A DNA stretch of 64,000 nt from Acinetobacter proteolyticus (GTDB lineage: Bacteria; Pseudomonadota; Gammaproteobacteria; Pseudomonadales; Moraxellaceae), in contig NZ_KB849179.1 of assembly GCF_000367945.1 (NCBI RefSeq), positions 434,001-498,000 of the forward strand, given 5' to 3'. Below the pieces are notes generated by a model. It had not been told where the DNA came from, made no database searches, and saw only the letters and a list, made by a program, of their open reading frames with translations. The position numbers were made by a program, and so were the translations under genes. Shown here one piece after another: positions 56,104-64,000 of the stretch (positions are counted from its first letter, which is position 1; every line of letters starts with the position of its first letter).

Positions 56104-56286
56104 TGGCTGATCCTTTGGTTCTTGAGTATTCTGTGTAGGTTCGGACGTAGCAGCTAAGTTGGCTTCTTTGCTTTGCGGTTGGTAATGGCTTGGTTGCAGC
56201 GTCGTAATCTCATTTTCTGATTGTTTATATTTTCGACTGCGATTTGCCCGTTCGCGAAATCCACCTTTATTAATTAATTGTGTCAT
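56101..56286 (-). CDS. Small basic/Gln-rich hypothetical protein
   Basis: About 61 residues from the ATG at 56286 (MTQLINKGGFRERANRSRKY); ATGs up to 56307 are open. The basic N-terminal half is followed by a Gln/Thr/Pro-rich tail (LQPSHYQPQSKEANLAATSE). No domain is recognised; disorder is likely. Its stop lies against the fxsA terminator. Confidence 0.45.
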   Translation of the reverse strand: MTQLINKGGFRERANRSRKYKQSENEITTLQPSHYQPQSKEANLAATSEPTQNTQEPKDQP

Positions 56287-56528
56287 GATGTATTCCATAA
56301 CGTGCAAAAGTTTATTTTATCAAATTACGTGAAAGATCAAAATAAAATTAAGCACTTAAAGATTTGCTTAAAATCAAATTTCTAATCAAATTGTCATAAA
56401 AAATTGTTAATTTGAATGAGTAGGTCAGAAAACGAGATTGAATTCTCGGTTTTTTTTTCATAGGATTAAAGTGCGACATATGAAATTGTTGTAAAAAGAA
56501 AATAAAAAATAAGTGGTAGGAGGAATTA

Positions 56529-56786
56529 ATGATGTTATATCAATATCATTGTGCATGTTGTGACAAGGTTGTTGCATCAACTGATAAGGAGTGTCCACAC
56601 TGTGGCTCTCATCATATCCGCAGTCCGTATGGTATGTGGATGTTCTGTGTGGCGGCCTGTCTGGCAGTTGTCGTGGTCATTAAGCTTGCACATTTATATA
56701 CGCAACATCATCAAGAAGATCAGCCAGTTCAAAGCAATTCACTATTTGAAATGTTTAAGCAAGATAATACCAATTCGAATAAATGA
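56529..56786 (+). CDS. Small zinc-ribbon membrane protein
   Basis: 85 residues. TAGGAGG is a strong ribosome site upstream of the ATG. The N terminus is a rubredoxin-like zinc ribbon (HCACCDKVVASTDKECPHCG) with four cysteines in two CxxC pairs, followed by one membrane helix (GMWMFCVAACLAVVVVIKLA) and a short polar tail. The ribbon would face the cytoplasm. No partner is evident; it ends at a strong terminator shared with metK. Confidence 0.8.
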   Translation: MMLYQYHCACCDKVVASTDKECPHCGSHHIRSPYGMWMFCVAACLAVVVVIKLAHLYTQHHQEDQPVQSNSLFEMFKQDNTNSNK

Positions 56787-56796
56787 TGTTAGGGGT

Positions 56797-56830
56797 AATA
56801 AAAAAGCTCGCAAATGCGAGCTTTTTTATG
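56797..56830. terminator. Bidirectional terminator, zinc-ribbon gene / metK
   Basis: AAAAAGCTCGCA (56801-56812) and TGCGAGCTTTTT (56815-56826). Confidence 0.92.
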
Positions 56831-56845
56831 AAAGAGTAGTGTGGA

Positions 56846-58012
56846 TTACAATCCAGCAGCGTCTTTAAGGATTTCAACTTTATCTGTTTTTTCCCATGTA
56901 AATGCAGAGTCAGAACCTTCACGGCCAAAGTGACCATATGCTGCAGTTTGCTTATACATCGGTTGGATCAGATTCAACATACGTGTGATACCGTATGGAC
57001 GTAAGTCAAAGTGTTCACGCACGAGTTGAATAATTAACTCGTCTGATACTTTACCAGTATTGAACGTATTAATAGAAATCGACGTTGGTTCTGCAACACC
57101 GATTGCATAACTTACTTGGATTTCGCATTTATCTGCTAAACCAGCAGCAACAATATTTTTTGCCACATAACGACCAGCATAAGCAGCAGAGCGGTCTACT
57201 TTCGATGGATCTTTACCAGAGAAAGCACCACCACCATGACGTGCCATACCGCCATAAGTATCTACAATAATTTTACGACCTGTTAAACCACAGTCACCTA
57301 CAGGACCACCAATTACAAACATACCTGTTGGGTTGATATGGAACTTCGTGCCAGCATGGAACATTTCAGCAGGGATGATCGGTTTAACGATCTCTTCAAT
57401 AATCGCTTCTTTAAGCTGAATTTGAGAGATTTCTGGATCGTGTTGAGTTGATAATACAACTGCATCTAAACGAACAGGTTTACCGTTTTCATAAGCAAAT
57501 GTTACTTGGCTCTTCGCATCTGGGCGTAACCACGGTAATGTACCTGAACGGCGTAATTCTGCTTGACGCTCCATTAAGCGGTGCGCATAAGAGATTGGAG
57601 CAGGCATGAGTACATCTGTCTCACGGCTTGCATAACCAAACATAAGACCTTGGTCACCTGCACCTTGATCTTCTGGCTTTTGGCGGTCAACACCTTGTGC
57701 AATCTCAGGAGATTGTTTACCGATCATATTGATAACGGCACAAGTCGAACCATCAAAACCTAAATCAGAATGGTGGTAGCCGATTCCATTTACGGTTTGA
57801 CGTACAATCGCTTCGAAGTCCACATTTGCTGTTGTTGTGATTTCACCAGCAAGAACAACCGCACCTGTTTTTACTAATGTTTCACAAGCGACACGCGCAT
57901 ACGGGTCTTCTTTTAGGATTGCATCTAAAATTGCATCGCTAATTTGGTCAGCCATTTTATCTGGATGACCTTCGCTTACAGATTCTGAAGTAAAAACAGC
58001 ATACTCGCGCAT
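56846..58012 (-). CDS. metK: S-adenosylmethionine synthetase
   Basis: Makes SAM from methionine and ATP. 388 residues, standard length. ATP motif [18 protein letters not shown], the K+/Mg2+ and methionine-binding loop [20 protein letters not shown], and the P-loop-like [20 protein letters not shown] are all intact. The start is [15 protein letters not shown]. It is divergent from tkt across 380 bp. I see no SAM riboswitch in that gap, so control is likely at the promoter. Confidence 0.97.
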   Translation of the reverse strand: MREYAVFTSESVSEGHPDKMADQISDAILDAILKEDPYARVACETLVKTGAVVLAGEITTTANVDFEAIVRQTVNGIGYHHSDLGFDGSTCAVINMIGKQSPEIAQGVDRQKPEDQGAGDQGLMFGYASRETDVLMPAPISYAHRLMERQAELRRSGTLPWLRPDAKSQVTFAYENGKPVRLDAVVLSTQHDPEISQIQLKEAIIEEIVKPIIPAEMFHAGTKFHINPTGMFVIGGPVGDCGLTGRKIIVDTYGGMARHGGGAFSGKDPSKVDRSAAYAGRYVAKNIVAAGLADKCEIQVSYAIGVAEPTSISINTFNTGKVSDELIIQLVREHFDLRPYGITRMLNLIQPMYKQTAAYGHFGREGSDSAFTWEKTDKVEILKDAAGL

Positions 58013-58394
58013 GAACGTCCTATCATTGGTATTTTCAAAAAGACAGAGTATGTTACATCGACTTGGCGGATAGGACTAGCACAAGCTGACTAAAAAGCAT
58101 GAATTTATTTCATTTTCATGATGTTTTTATTGATATGAGTATCAGCAAAAGTGATATTTGGTGATTTTGATATGAATAAATCTGTAATTTGATCGCTGAA
58201 TTGTTTAGCTATCGTTTACATTCTGCTTATCACATGAACATTTACACATAGAATGACAGATGAATCAGCGAAAAATAAGAAATATCGTGTATTGCACTTT
58301 ACCCACTGTCGTTTTTTTAAGACAATAGTCGCATCTTTTGAAAGATGGTTTCTCATCTTCTCTCATCTTATTTGATTTAATCGGATTCTGACTT
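58013..58394. promoter_or_regulatory. Divergent metK / tkt promoter region
   Basis: About 380 bp without coding frames. A small hairpin (CATCTTT-TGA-AAGATG, about 58332-58347) lies in the tkt leader. Confidence 0.4.
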
Positions 58395-60383
58395 ATGACA
58401 ACCCCTTTAAATGAACGTCGTATTGCAAACGCAATTCGTGTCTTGGCAATGGATGCTGTGCAACAAGCAAACTCAGGGCATCCAGGTGCACCAATGGGGA
58501 TGGCAGATATCGCTGATGTTGTTTGGCGTGAATTTTTAAATCATAACCCGACGAACCCACAATGGGCGAACCGCGACCGTTTCGTATTGTCGAATGGCCA
58601 TGGTTCAATGTTGCAATACGCATTATTGCATTTGACTGGTTATGATTTGTCTATTGAAGATTTAAAACAATTCCGTCAATTACACTCTAAAACTCCGGGC
58701 CACCCTGAATATGGTTATGCGCCTGGTATCGAAACCACAACAGGTCCATTGGGTCAGGGTATTGCCAATGCGGTTGGTTTCGCTTTAGCTGAAAAAACTT
58801 TAGCAGCTCAGTTCAACAAAGACGGTTTGAATGTTGTTGATCACTTCACTTACTGTTTCTTAGGTGATGGCTGCTTGATGGAAGGTATTTCTCACGAAGT
58901 ATGTTCACTTGCAGGTACCTTGGGTCTTGGTAAACTTGTTGCATACTATGACGACAATGGTATTTCGATTGATGGTGAAGTTGAAGGTTGGTTCAGTGAT
59001 GATACTGAACAACGTTTCAAAGCGTATGGTTGGCAAGTTCTTCGTGTAGACGGTCATGATGCTGATGCAATTCGTCAAGCAACTGTTGAAGCGAAAGCTG
59101 AAACCAATAAACCAACCATCATCATCTGTAAAACGATTATTGGTCTAGGTTCACCAAATAAACAAGGTAAAGAAGATTGTCACGGTGCACCATTGGGTAA
59201 AGACGAAATCGTTTTAACCCGTGAAGCATTAGGCTGGAAAGAAGATTCATTTGTTATTCCTGAAGATGTGTATGCAGCTTGGGATGCAAAAGCAAAAGGT
59301 CAAACCTCTGAAGCAGCTTGGAATGAATTGTTTGCTCAATACCAAACAAAATATCCAACTGAAGCGGCTGAATTATTACGTCGCATCAGTGGCGATTTAC
59401 CTGCTGAATTTGCTGCACAGGCAGATGCATTTATTGCTGAGACCAATGCAAAAGCAGAAACCATTGCAACACGTAAAGCAAGCCAAAATACCTTACAAGC
59501 ATTCGGTCCATTACTTCCTGAATTATTAGGTGGTTCTGCTGACTTGGCGGGTTCTAACTTAACACTTTGGAAAGGTTGCCAAGGCGTACAAGAAAACCCA
59601 GCGGGTAACTACGTGTATTACGGCGTTCGTGAATTCGGTATGACTGCAATTGCAAACGGTGTGGCTTTACACGGCGGTTTCGTTCCTTACGTTGCAACAT
59701 TCTTGATGTTTATGGAATATGCACGTAATGCTGTACGTATGTCTGCATTGATGAAGCAACGTGTGATCCATGTTTATACGCATGACTCGATCGGTTTGGG
59801 TGAAGATGGTCCTACGCATCAACCAATCGAACAAATTGCATCATTACGTGGTACACCAAACTTAAATACTTGGCGTCCATGTGACACAGTTGAAGCTGCT
59901 GTTTCTTGGAAATCTGCACTTCAACGTAAAGATGGCCCGTCAGCGTTAATTTTCTCTCGTCAAAACTTGCCATTCCAAGCACGTAATGAAGCTCAAATTC
60001 AAAACGTTGCAAAAGGTGGTTATGTACTTGCTGAAGAAAAAGGCGAATTGAAGGCAATCATCATCGCAACAGGTTCAGAAGTTTCATTGGCAATGGAAGC
60101 ATATGCACAGCTTGAAGGTGTGCGTGTAGTGTCTATGCCATGTGCTGAAGAGTTTATGAAGCAAGATGCTGCATATCGTGAAGCGGTGTTACCTGCGCAT
60201 ATCCGTGCACGTGTAGCGGTTGAAGCAGCTCATGTGGATTACTGGTGGAAGTTTGTTGGTTTAGATGGCAAAGTGATCGGTATGACCACTTACGGCGAAT
60301 CTGCACCAGCAAAAGACTTGTTCCAATTCTTCGGTATCACCACTGAAGCGGTTGTTGCTGCAGTTAAAGAATTGACTGCTTAA
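58395..60383 (+). CDS. tkt: Transketolase
   Basis: Thiamine-diphosphate enzyme of the pentose-phosphate pathway moving two-carbon units between sugars. 662 residues, normal length. The ThDP motif is [20 protein letters not shown] followed by [11 protein letters not shown]. The pyrimidine domain has [16 protein letters not shown] and [20 protein letters not shown], and the C-terminal domain starts near 530. [20 protein letters not shown] carries the substrate histidine. Codon use suggests high expression. It is a single gene with a strong terminator. Confidence 0.97.
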   Translation: MTTPLNERRIANAIRVLAMDAVQQANSGHPGAPMGMADIADVVWREFLNHNPTNPQWANRDRFVLSNGHGSMLQYALLHLTGYDLSIEDLKQFRQLHSKTPGHPEYGYAPGIETTTGPLGQGIANAVGFALAEKTLAAQFNKDGLNVVDHFTYCFLGDGCLMEGISHEVCSLAGTLGLGKLVAYYDDNGISIDGEVEGWFSDDTEQRFKAYGWQVLRVDGHDADAIRQATVEAKAETNKPTIIICKTIIGLGSPNKQGKEDCHGAPLGKDEIVLTREALGWKEDSFVIPEDVYAAWDAKAKGQTSEAAWNELFAQYQTKYPTEAAELLRRISGDLPAEFAAQADAFIAETNAKAETIATRKASQNTLQAFGPLLPELLGGSADLAGSNLTLWKGCQGVQENPAGNYVYYGVREFGMTAIANGVALHGGFVPYVATFLMFMEYARNAVRMSALMKQRVIHVYTHDSIGLGEDGPTHQPIEQIASLRGTPNLNTWRPCDTVEAAVSWKSALQRKDGPSALIFSRQNLPFQARNEAQIQNVAKGGYVLAEEKGELKAIIIATGSEVSLAMEAYAQLEGVRVVSMPCAEEFMKQDAAYREAVLPAHIRARVAVEAAHVDYWWKFVGLDGKVIGMTTYGESAPAKDLFQFFGITTEAVVAAVKELTA

Positions 60384-60396
60384 TCAAATTAAGTGG

Positions 60397-60431
60397 TATA
60401 AAAAAGCGCTCTGATTAGAGCGCTTTTTTTA
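60397..60431 (+). terminator. Terminator after tkt
   Basis: AAAAAGCGCTCT (60401-60412) and AGAGCGCTTTTT (60417-60428), then T run. Confidence 0.9.
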
Positions 60432-60988
60432 TGATGATTAAATGGAATATAAAAATGAGACGGTTTGCATTATCAAATAAAAAAGAACAGGGAATTCCAC
60501 GTAAATTAAGAAATCTTAGGTGTTGGAGTGAAAGTTTTAAAGGGAACTTCCCTGATTTAGAGGGGTATGAAGAGCGGTATTATAAATGGAAGATACCTGT
60601 ACCCATGAATATGGTTCAAGGAAAACATGCTCAACAAGACATAAAGGCACAGTGTGTTCAATATCTTATTAATGCTTGTCAGTATTTAATTGAGGCTAAG
60701 CCCGTAGGGACAAAATTTTGTAAAGTGGCATGTGTCATTGTGCAACCTGATATGTTTGCGAGTGAAGTTTGTTTATATTTAGATGAAGATTATTTTAATG
60801 CCCATACCTTATCGGGAGAATATTACGATCCTCAATATCTTTTAGTGGATGACATAAGTTTATCTCGGAGATGGGGGCTACAAATTCCTGAGCACATGTA
60901 TGAACGGGGAATACATATTCATTATATTGACCCAAAAAATGAAACAGATAATTATATAGCCGATTACTGGTACTTCATTGAAAATTAA
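60431..60988 (+). CDS. DUF3916-like protein
   Basis: Up to 185 residues; ATGs at 60431, 60434 and 60455 are possible and none has a clear ribosome site. Motifs KLRNLRCWSESFKGNFPDLE, YYKWKIPVPMNMVQGKHAQQ, INACQYLIEAKPVGTK and CVIVQPDMFASEVCLYLDED resemble the DUF3916 family known from scattered bacteria; function unknown. It is soluble, acidic and aromatic-rich, a composition common in immunity proteins, but no toxin gene is adjacent. The next gene overlaps its end by 11 bases or starts 17 bases after it. Confidence 0.62.
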   Translation: MMIKWNIKMRRFALSNKKEQGIPRKLRNLRCWSESFKGNFPDLEGYEERYYKWKIPVPMNMVQGKHAQQDIKAQCVQYLINACQYLIEAKPVGTKFCKVACVIVQPDMFASEVCLYLDEDYFNAHTLSGEYYDPQYLLVDDISLSRRWGLQIPEHMYERGIHIHYIDPKNETDNYIADYWYFIEN

Positions 60989-61004
60989 AGATAAAGGTGT
61001 TGTG

Positions 61005-61508
61005 ATGAAAAAAGAGTTCGAACTTAATGCTTTTGATGAAATATTAGATAATATTAAATATTGGTATTTGGAAAATTTGAATAAAAAAGAAATGTTTTGG
61101 CAGTGTGCACAATATAATTTTTTATTTCGTGCATTGCCGGAAAGTTTCAAAAATAAAAATGGTGACCAAGCATTGGGTGGTGGTGAATATGCTTATCGCA
61201 TACAGGTCTATTTTGAAGAGGCTATTCAAGCTCGAGTTAAATGTCATGACATGCCATGTCGGGTGAAATTAAAGGGCAAAATATTAGTATTTGATGTGCA
61301 CTCATCAATGTTTGACGGTTTGGGTGAGAAAGAAACAGCTGGCTTTATAGATGGTTGTGACACTCCACCACCTGAATTTTGGATTCATTTCGATGGGGAA
61401 AACTTATATTCATTTATTCCAAATGAGCTCACAAATATTGTCGACCTTGCAATTGATATTTCGATGAGTGGCTCATTGGAATGGCATACGGATGTGGTTG
61501 AAATTTAG
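61005..61508 (+). CDS. Hypothetical protein paired with the DUF3916-like gene
   Basis: About 167 residues from ATG 61005 (MKKEFELNAFDEILDNIKYW), with AAAGG about 12 bases upstream; an ATG at 60978 is also open. It is acidic and aromatic-rich with a long strand section (AYRIQVYFEEAIQARVKCHD, CRVKLKGKILVFDVHSSMFD, WIHFDGENLYSFIPNELTNI). I do not recognise it. Its close spacing to the previous gene suggests one transcript. Both genes are more AT-rich than tkt next door, consistent with an acquired islet. Confidence 0.65.
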   Translation: MKKEFELNAFDEILDNIKYWYLENLNKKEMFWQCAQYNFLFRALPESFKNKNGDQALGGGEYAYRIQVYFEEAIQARVKCHDMPCRVKLKGKILVFDVHSSMFDGLGEKETAGFIDGCDTPPPEFWIHFDGENLYSFIPNELTNIVDLAIDISMSGSLEWHTDVVEI

Positions 61509-61520
61509 TCTAAGGACCAC

Positions 61521-61931
61521 TTACCCGATATTTAATTCACTCTGAATCGAAATATTTGACGTTAATAATTTATGAATCGGGCAGCTTTCCGCGACTTTTA
61601 ATAAACGCTTATGCTGATCCTCGGTAAATTCACCTTTTAAGATAATTTTACGTTCAATATTGTTGTGTCCTGATTCCGGTTCACCATTGGGATTTAAGGC
61701 TAAATCAACCTGAATATGATCAAGCTTAATCCCTTTGTGATTGGCGTACATTTCTAAAGTAATAGTAGTACAGGCACCTAAAGCCGAAAGTAAAAGCTGA
61801 ACTGGGTTAGGTGCAGTATCTTGACCGCCTTTATCGGTAGGCTCATCTGCATACCATGTATGGCCAGCAGGATCTGTCAATGTAACGCGATAAGGTGTTG
61901 TTGTACTGAGTGCTTGTGCTGTATGTGTCAT
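61521..61931 (-). CDS. OsmC/Ohr-family peroxiredoxin-like protein
   Basis: 136 residues. OsmC fold with the two active-site cysteines: one in LLSALGACTTITLEMYANHK and one in KVAESCPIHKLLTSNI. These reduce organic hydroperoxides in the family. The RKIILKGEFTEDQHKRLL segment and PNPVQLLLSALGACT are typical of the YhfA/OsmC-like branch rather than Ohr. It is a single gene, convergent with the islet and divergent from yceI. Confidence 0.88.
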   Translation of the reverse strand: MTHTAQALSTTTPYRVTLTDPAGHTWYADEPTDKGGQDTAPNPVQLLLSALGACTTITLEMYANHKGIKLDHIQVDLALNPNGEPESGHNNIERKIILKGEFTEDQHKRLLKVAESCPIHKLLTSNISIQSELNIG

Positions 61932-62158
61932 GTTTTACCTTGTTGTTTATCGTGAAGTATCTAAATCAAAATATACCCATTGATCATGTGAGCTTGCCGA
62001 TCAATTGTCCAGTATCGAATGGTCTTATGATATTGATTTTTGATAAGTGCTGTAACGCTTTTATTGTTGCACTGGTGAAACATATCGTTTTATAAAGACT
62101 AGTGAATAAAAATACTTGATCTATACACTAATCACTATATCAAACAAGGATACGAAAA

Positions 62159-62737
62159 ATGCAATTTAAAACATTAAGCCTCGGTTTAGCAGTCGCTTTA
62201 GCTAGTTCGGTAGCATTGGCTGCGCCAGTCGACTATAAAATTGACCCAACCCACACAGCAACCGTATTCAGCTGGAATCACTTTGGTTTCTCTACACCAA
62301 GTGCAAATTTCACTGATATTCAAGGGACAATTAAAGTTGATAATGCAAAACCTGCAAATTCATCTGTGGAAGTGACTATTCCTTTAAGCAGTGTAAATAC
62401 CAATGTTGCTGCTTTGGACAAAGAATTCCAAGAAGAAGCTTGGTTTAATGCTGCAAAATATCCAAACATTACTTTTAAAAGTACCAAAGTAGAAACTAAA
62501 GACAAGAAGCACTTTAAAATTACAGGTGATTTAACGGTTAAAGGCGTGACTAAACCTGTGGTATTAGATGCTGTACTGAATAAACAAGGCGAGCATCCAA
62601 TGGCGAAAGTACCTGCTATTGGTTTTAATGCAACAACCAGCTTTGATCGTTCAGCATTTGGTATCGGTAATTACGTACCCAACGTAGGGGATAAGATCAC
62701 TGTCAATATTACAACTGAAGCAACTGCTGCGAAGTAA
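62159..62737 (+). CDS. yceI: YceI-family periplasmic protein
   Basis: 192 residues. The signal peptide (MQFKTLSLGLAVALASSVAL, cut after AA) leads into the YceI lipocalin-like barrel: DYKIDPTHTATVFSWNHFGF, FTDIQGTIKVDNAKPANSSV, NAAKYPNITFKSTKVETKDK and GDLTVKGVTKPVVLDAVLNK. Family members bind polyprenyl lipids such as ubiquinone-8 and are stress- or alkaline-induced. It is a single gene with its own terminator. Confidence 0.93.
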   Translation: MQFKTLSLGLAVALASSVALAAPVDYKIDPTHTATVFSWNHFGFSTPSANFTDIQGTIKVDNAKPANSSVEVTIPLSSVNTNVAALDKEFQEEAWFNAAKYPNITFKSTKVETKDKKHFKITGDLTVKGVTKPVVLDAVLNKQGEHPMAKVPAIGFNATTSFDRSAFGIGNYVPNVGDKITVNITTEATAAK

Positions 62738-62749
62738 TATCACATTGAA

Positions 62750-62783
62750 TAAAAAGCCTAGATCAGCATCTAGGCTTTTTTAT
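62750..62783 (+). terminator. Terminator after yceI
   Basis: AAAAAGCCTAGAT (62751-62763) and ATCTAGGCTTTTT (62768-62780). Confidence 0.92.
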
Positions 62784-62813
62784 ATGCGTTTGCTGCTATA
62801 AATAATTAAGATG

Positions 62814-62843
62814 CTAATATTAGTTTAAAATAAGAATACTAAT
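62814..62843. repeat. Operator-like motifs downstream of the repressor gene
   Basis: CTAATATTAG (62814-62823, perfect palindrome) and AATAAGAATACTAAT (62829-62843). The second is the exact reverse complement of 63595-63609. TAATATTAGTTTA (62815-62827) repeats directly at 63614-63626. Both copies thus bracket the repressor gene. Confidence 0.65.
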
Positions 62844-62860
62844 AAGTAGATATTTGTCCA

Positions 62861-63538
62861 TTAGCTATGTTTGATCTTTGATCGACGTTTGGATTGGTAA
62901 ATATAGCGAATGGAATCGACGACTTCTCCGACAAAAATACATTCTTCATCTAAGGGAATGATGTTGGGTTTGAATTCTGGATTCAGTGCTTGTAGATAGC
63001 GTGAATTATCGGTTTCGATGACGAGGCGTTTAAATGTTGCATCTTCGTGCTTTCTCACCACAATCATGTCACCCGATTGCATATCACTATATTGCACGGT
63101 CGGGTCAACTAAAATGTAATCACCCTCATGAAAGACAGGATAATTACTCAGACCTTGCACTTTTAAATAAAAGCAGTCATCACAATCATCAGGTAGTGGC
63201 AACCACTCTTCAATCTGTGTGATATCCACAGATTCAACATTGGTAAACAGACCAGCCTGTACCCAAGACAATACAGGCGCCATATTGGCCTTTACCGGAG
63301 TGATGTTCAAAATATCATCATGACCAGATTCTTTTGGCGTGGCACTGCCAAGACCTGTTTGCAGCCAATAGGCATCTACACCCAAGAAATTAGCAATAGA
63401 GGGCAAATGAGAAGAGGAACTGACCAGTCCTGTCTCAAGCTGGCTGAGTGCGGATTGGGTAATGCCTACAGCAGCAACCACATCTTTTTGGGACTTCTTG
63501 GCTTTTTTTCTTGCTTCTTTGAGCCGATCTTTAAGCAT
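62861..63538 (-). CDS. XRE-HTH / S24 peptidase repressor (CI-like)
   Basis: 225-residue phage-type repressor. Residues 1-60 form a Cro/C1 HTH (LKEARKKAKKSQKDVVAAVG, TQSALSQLETGLVS). Residues about 88-220 are the S24 peptidase: cleavage site Ala95-Gly96 in SWVQAGLF, catalytic Ser131 in KVQGLSNYPVFHEGDYILVD, and Lys170 in DATFKRLV. All parts needed for RecA-stimulated self-cleavage are present. A divergent Cro/YdaS-like gene starts 135 bp away, the usual prophage switch layout. Confidence 0.92.
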   Translation of the reverse strand: MLKDRLKEARKKAKKSQKDVVAAVGITQSALSQLETGLVSSSSHLPSIANFLGVDAYWLQTGLGSATPKESGHDDILNITPVKANMAPVLSWVQAGLFTNVESVDITQIEEWLPLPDDCDDCFYLKVQGLSNYPVFHEGDYILVDPTVQYSDMQSGDMIVVRKHEDATFKRLVIETDNSRYLQALNPEFKPNIIPLDEECIFVGEVVDSIRYIYQSKRRSKIKHS

Positions 63539-63569
63539 TTTAATACACCTTAAATCAATAAATTAAGAA

Positions 63570-63633
63570 TATTAGCTAGCTAATGTGAAGTCAAATTAGT
63601 ATTCTTATTGAATTAATATTAGTTTACTAATAT
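63570..63633. promoter_or_regulatory. Operator region of the S24 repressor
   Basis: Three ATTAG/CTAAT elements: ATTAGCTAGCTAAT (63571-63584, perfect palindrome), ATTAGTATTCTTATT (63595-63609) and ATATTAG-TTTA-CTAATAT (about 63616-63633, perfect inverted repeat). They lie between the divergent repressor and Cro-like genes. Confidence 0.7.
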
Positions 63634-63672
63634 AATAGATCTATCGATTAGGTTAAATGCTAGAGGTGCGGT

Positions 63673-64000
63673 ATGAACAAGTCAATCAACCCAAATATGC
63701 ATATTAAGCAGAATTTAAATGCAGAAATTGAAGCATGGCTGGCTCAAGGTAATGCAATAACAATGATTCAAAATAACTATGAACAAAGATTGAAGGCAAG
63801 ACCAAGCCATGTTGTAAAATTTATATCTCCAGAAAAAACACAAAAAGAATTAAAGCGACTTGAAAGAATTGCAAATCAGGCCACAGAAGATCAGATCCAT
63901 ATGTTGAGTGCTTGGTTGGATGAGCAAAAGGGGCGAGCTAAAGCTTTAGTGAATGTTCTAGGCTGTGCCCATAGTTATATTTCTCAAATTAAAAGTGCAA
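63673..64000 (+). CDS. Cro/YdaS-like regulatory protein, partial (runs off window)
   Basis: An open frame from ATG 63673 (AGAGGTGCGGT upstream) to the right edge, at least 109 residues. Its start is MNKSINPNMHIKQNLNAEIE; the later part LDEQKGRAKALVNVLGCAHS followed by YISQIKSA reads as a YdaS/Cro-type helix-turn-helix (A-LV-VLG---SYISQI). It is divergent from the S24 repressor across shared operators, so it is the probable first gene of the lytic or element operon. The C terminus is not visible. Confidence 0.75.
   Translation, partial: MNKSINPNMHIKQNLNAEIEAWLAQGNAITMIQNNYEQRLKARPSHVVKFISPEKTQKELKRLERIANQATEDQIHMLSAWLDEQKGRAKALVNVLGCAHSYISQIKSA

Noticed and set aside
58013..58394. SAM riboswitch ahead of metK
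   Set aside because: No SAM-I or SAM-II type helices or conserved loops could be recognised; gammaproteobacterial metK genes usually lack one.

Overview
The window looks like a stretch of chromosome from an Acinetobacter-type gammaproteobacterium (Moraxellaceae). The grounds are the AT-rich base composition, the many short hairpin terminators shared by convergent genes, and the proteins present: an alaA-type aminotransferase with an N-terminal extension, NtaA/SfnB sulfur genes, a DUF4882-like lipoprotein and a chaperone-usher pilus set. I cannot fix the species. Most of the window is ordinary housekeeping DNA with small accessory islets; I see no insertion sequence, CRISPR array or rRNA operon.

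Layout, left part. 1-1380 is the N-terminal third of dnaE (minus), cut by the window edge. Then come a Sel1-repeat protein and a DUF4189 protein, a fused HTH-aminotransferase (alaA-like, minus), and the msrB-gpx pair for peroxide and methionine-sulfoxide repair. 6.2-13.6 kb is an export region: AraC regulator and LysE exporter, an RND pump with its adaptor (minus), then a divergent Lrp regulator and second LysE exporter sharing a palindromic operator. 13.6-18.8 kb carries dapC, glnD and purT (all minus). 18.9-22.6 kb holds small proteins, a Crp/Fnr regulator, an Mpo1-like membrane protein and a gene broken by a one-base frameshift. ychF follows.

Middle part. 23.9-30.3 kb is a minus-strand sulfur-scavenging operon: two SfnB-type flavin enzymes, an NtaA/DmoA-type FMN monooxygenase and a MetQ-MetN-MetI-type ABC importer whose binding protein is membrane-anchored rather than lipidated. 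After it come a GST, a second Lrp regulator, yebC, an acyltransferase and a CAU-anticodon tRNA (probably tRNA-Ile2). 34.9-44.4 kb is accessory: a small lipoprotein, a catalase-family lipoprotein, a very small pilin-like secreted protein, a DUF4882-like lipoprotein and a four-gene chaperone-usher fimbrial operon (pilin, chaperone, usher, tip adhesin). A perfect 30-bp palindrome lies between the pilin and chaperone genes.

Right part. bioB, queG, nnr and ruvC are followed by two small secreted proteins (one a free-standing TonB/TolA C-terminal-like domain), initiator tRNA-fMet, two cold-shock genes in tandem, a possible small RNA or 43-codon gene, a DadA/PuuB-like oxidase, a DUF333-I78 lipoprotein, fxsA, a zinc-ribbon membrane protein, metK and tkt. 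A two-gene islet of unknown function (DUF3916-like plus an unrecognised partner) sits between tkt and an osmC gene; yceI follows. The right edge starts what looks like a prophage or integrated-element control region: a self-cleaving S24 repressor divergent from a Cro/YdaS-like gene that runs off the window, with ATTAG/CTAAT operator-like motifs at both ends of the repressor gene.
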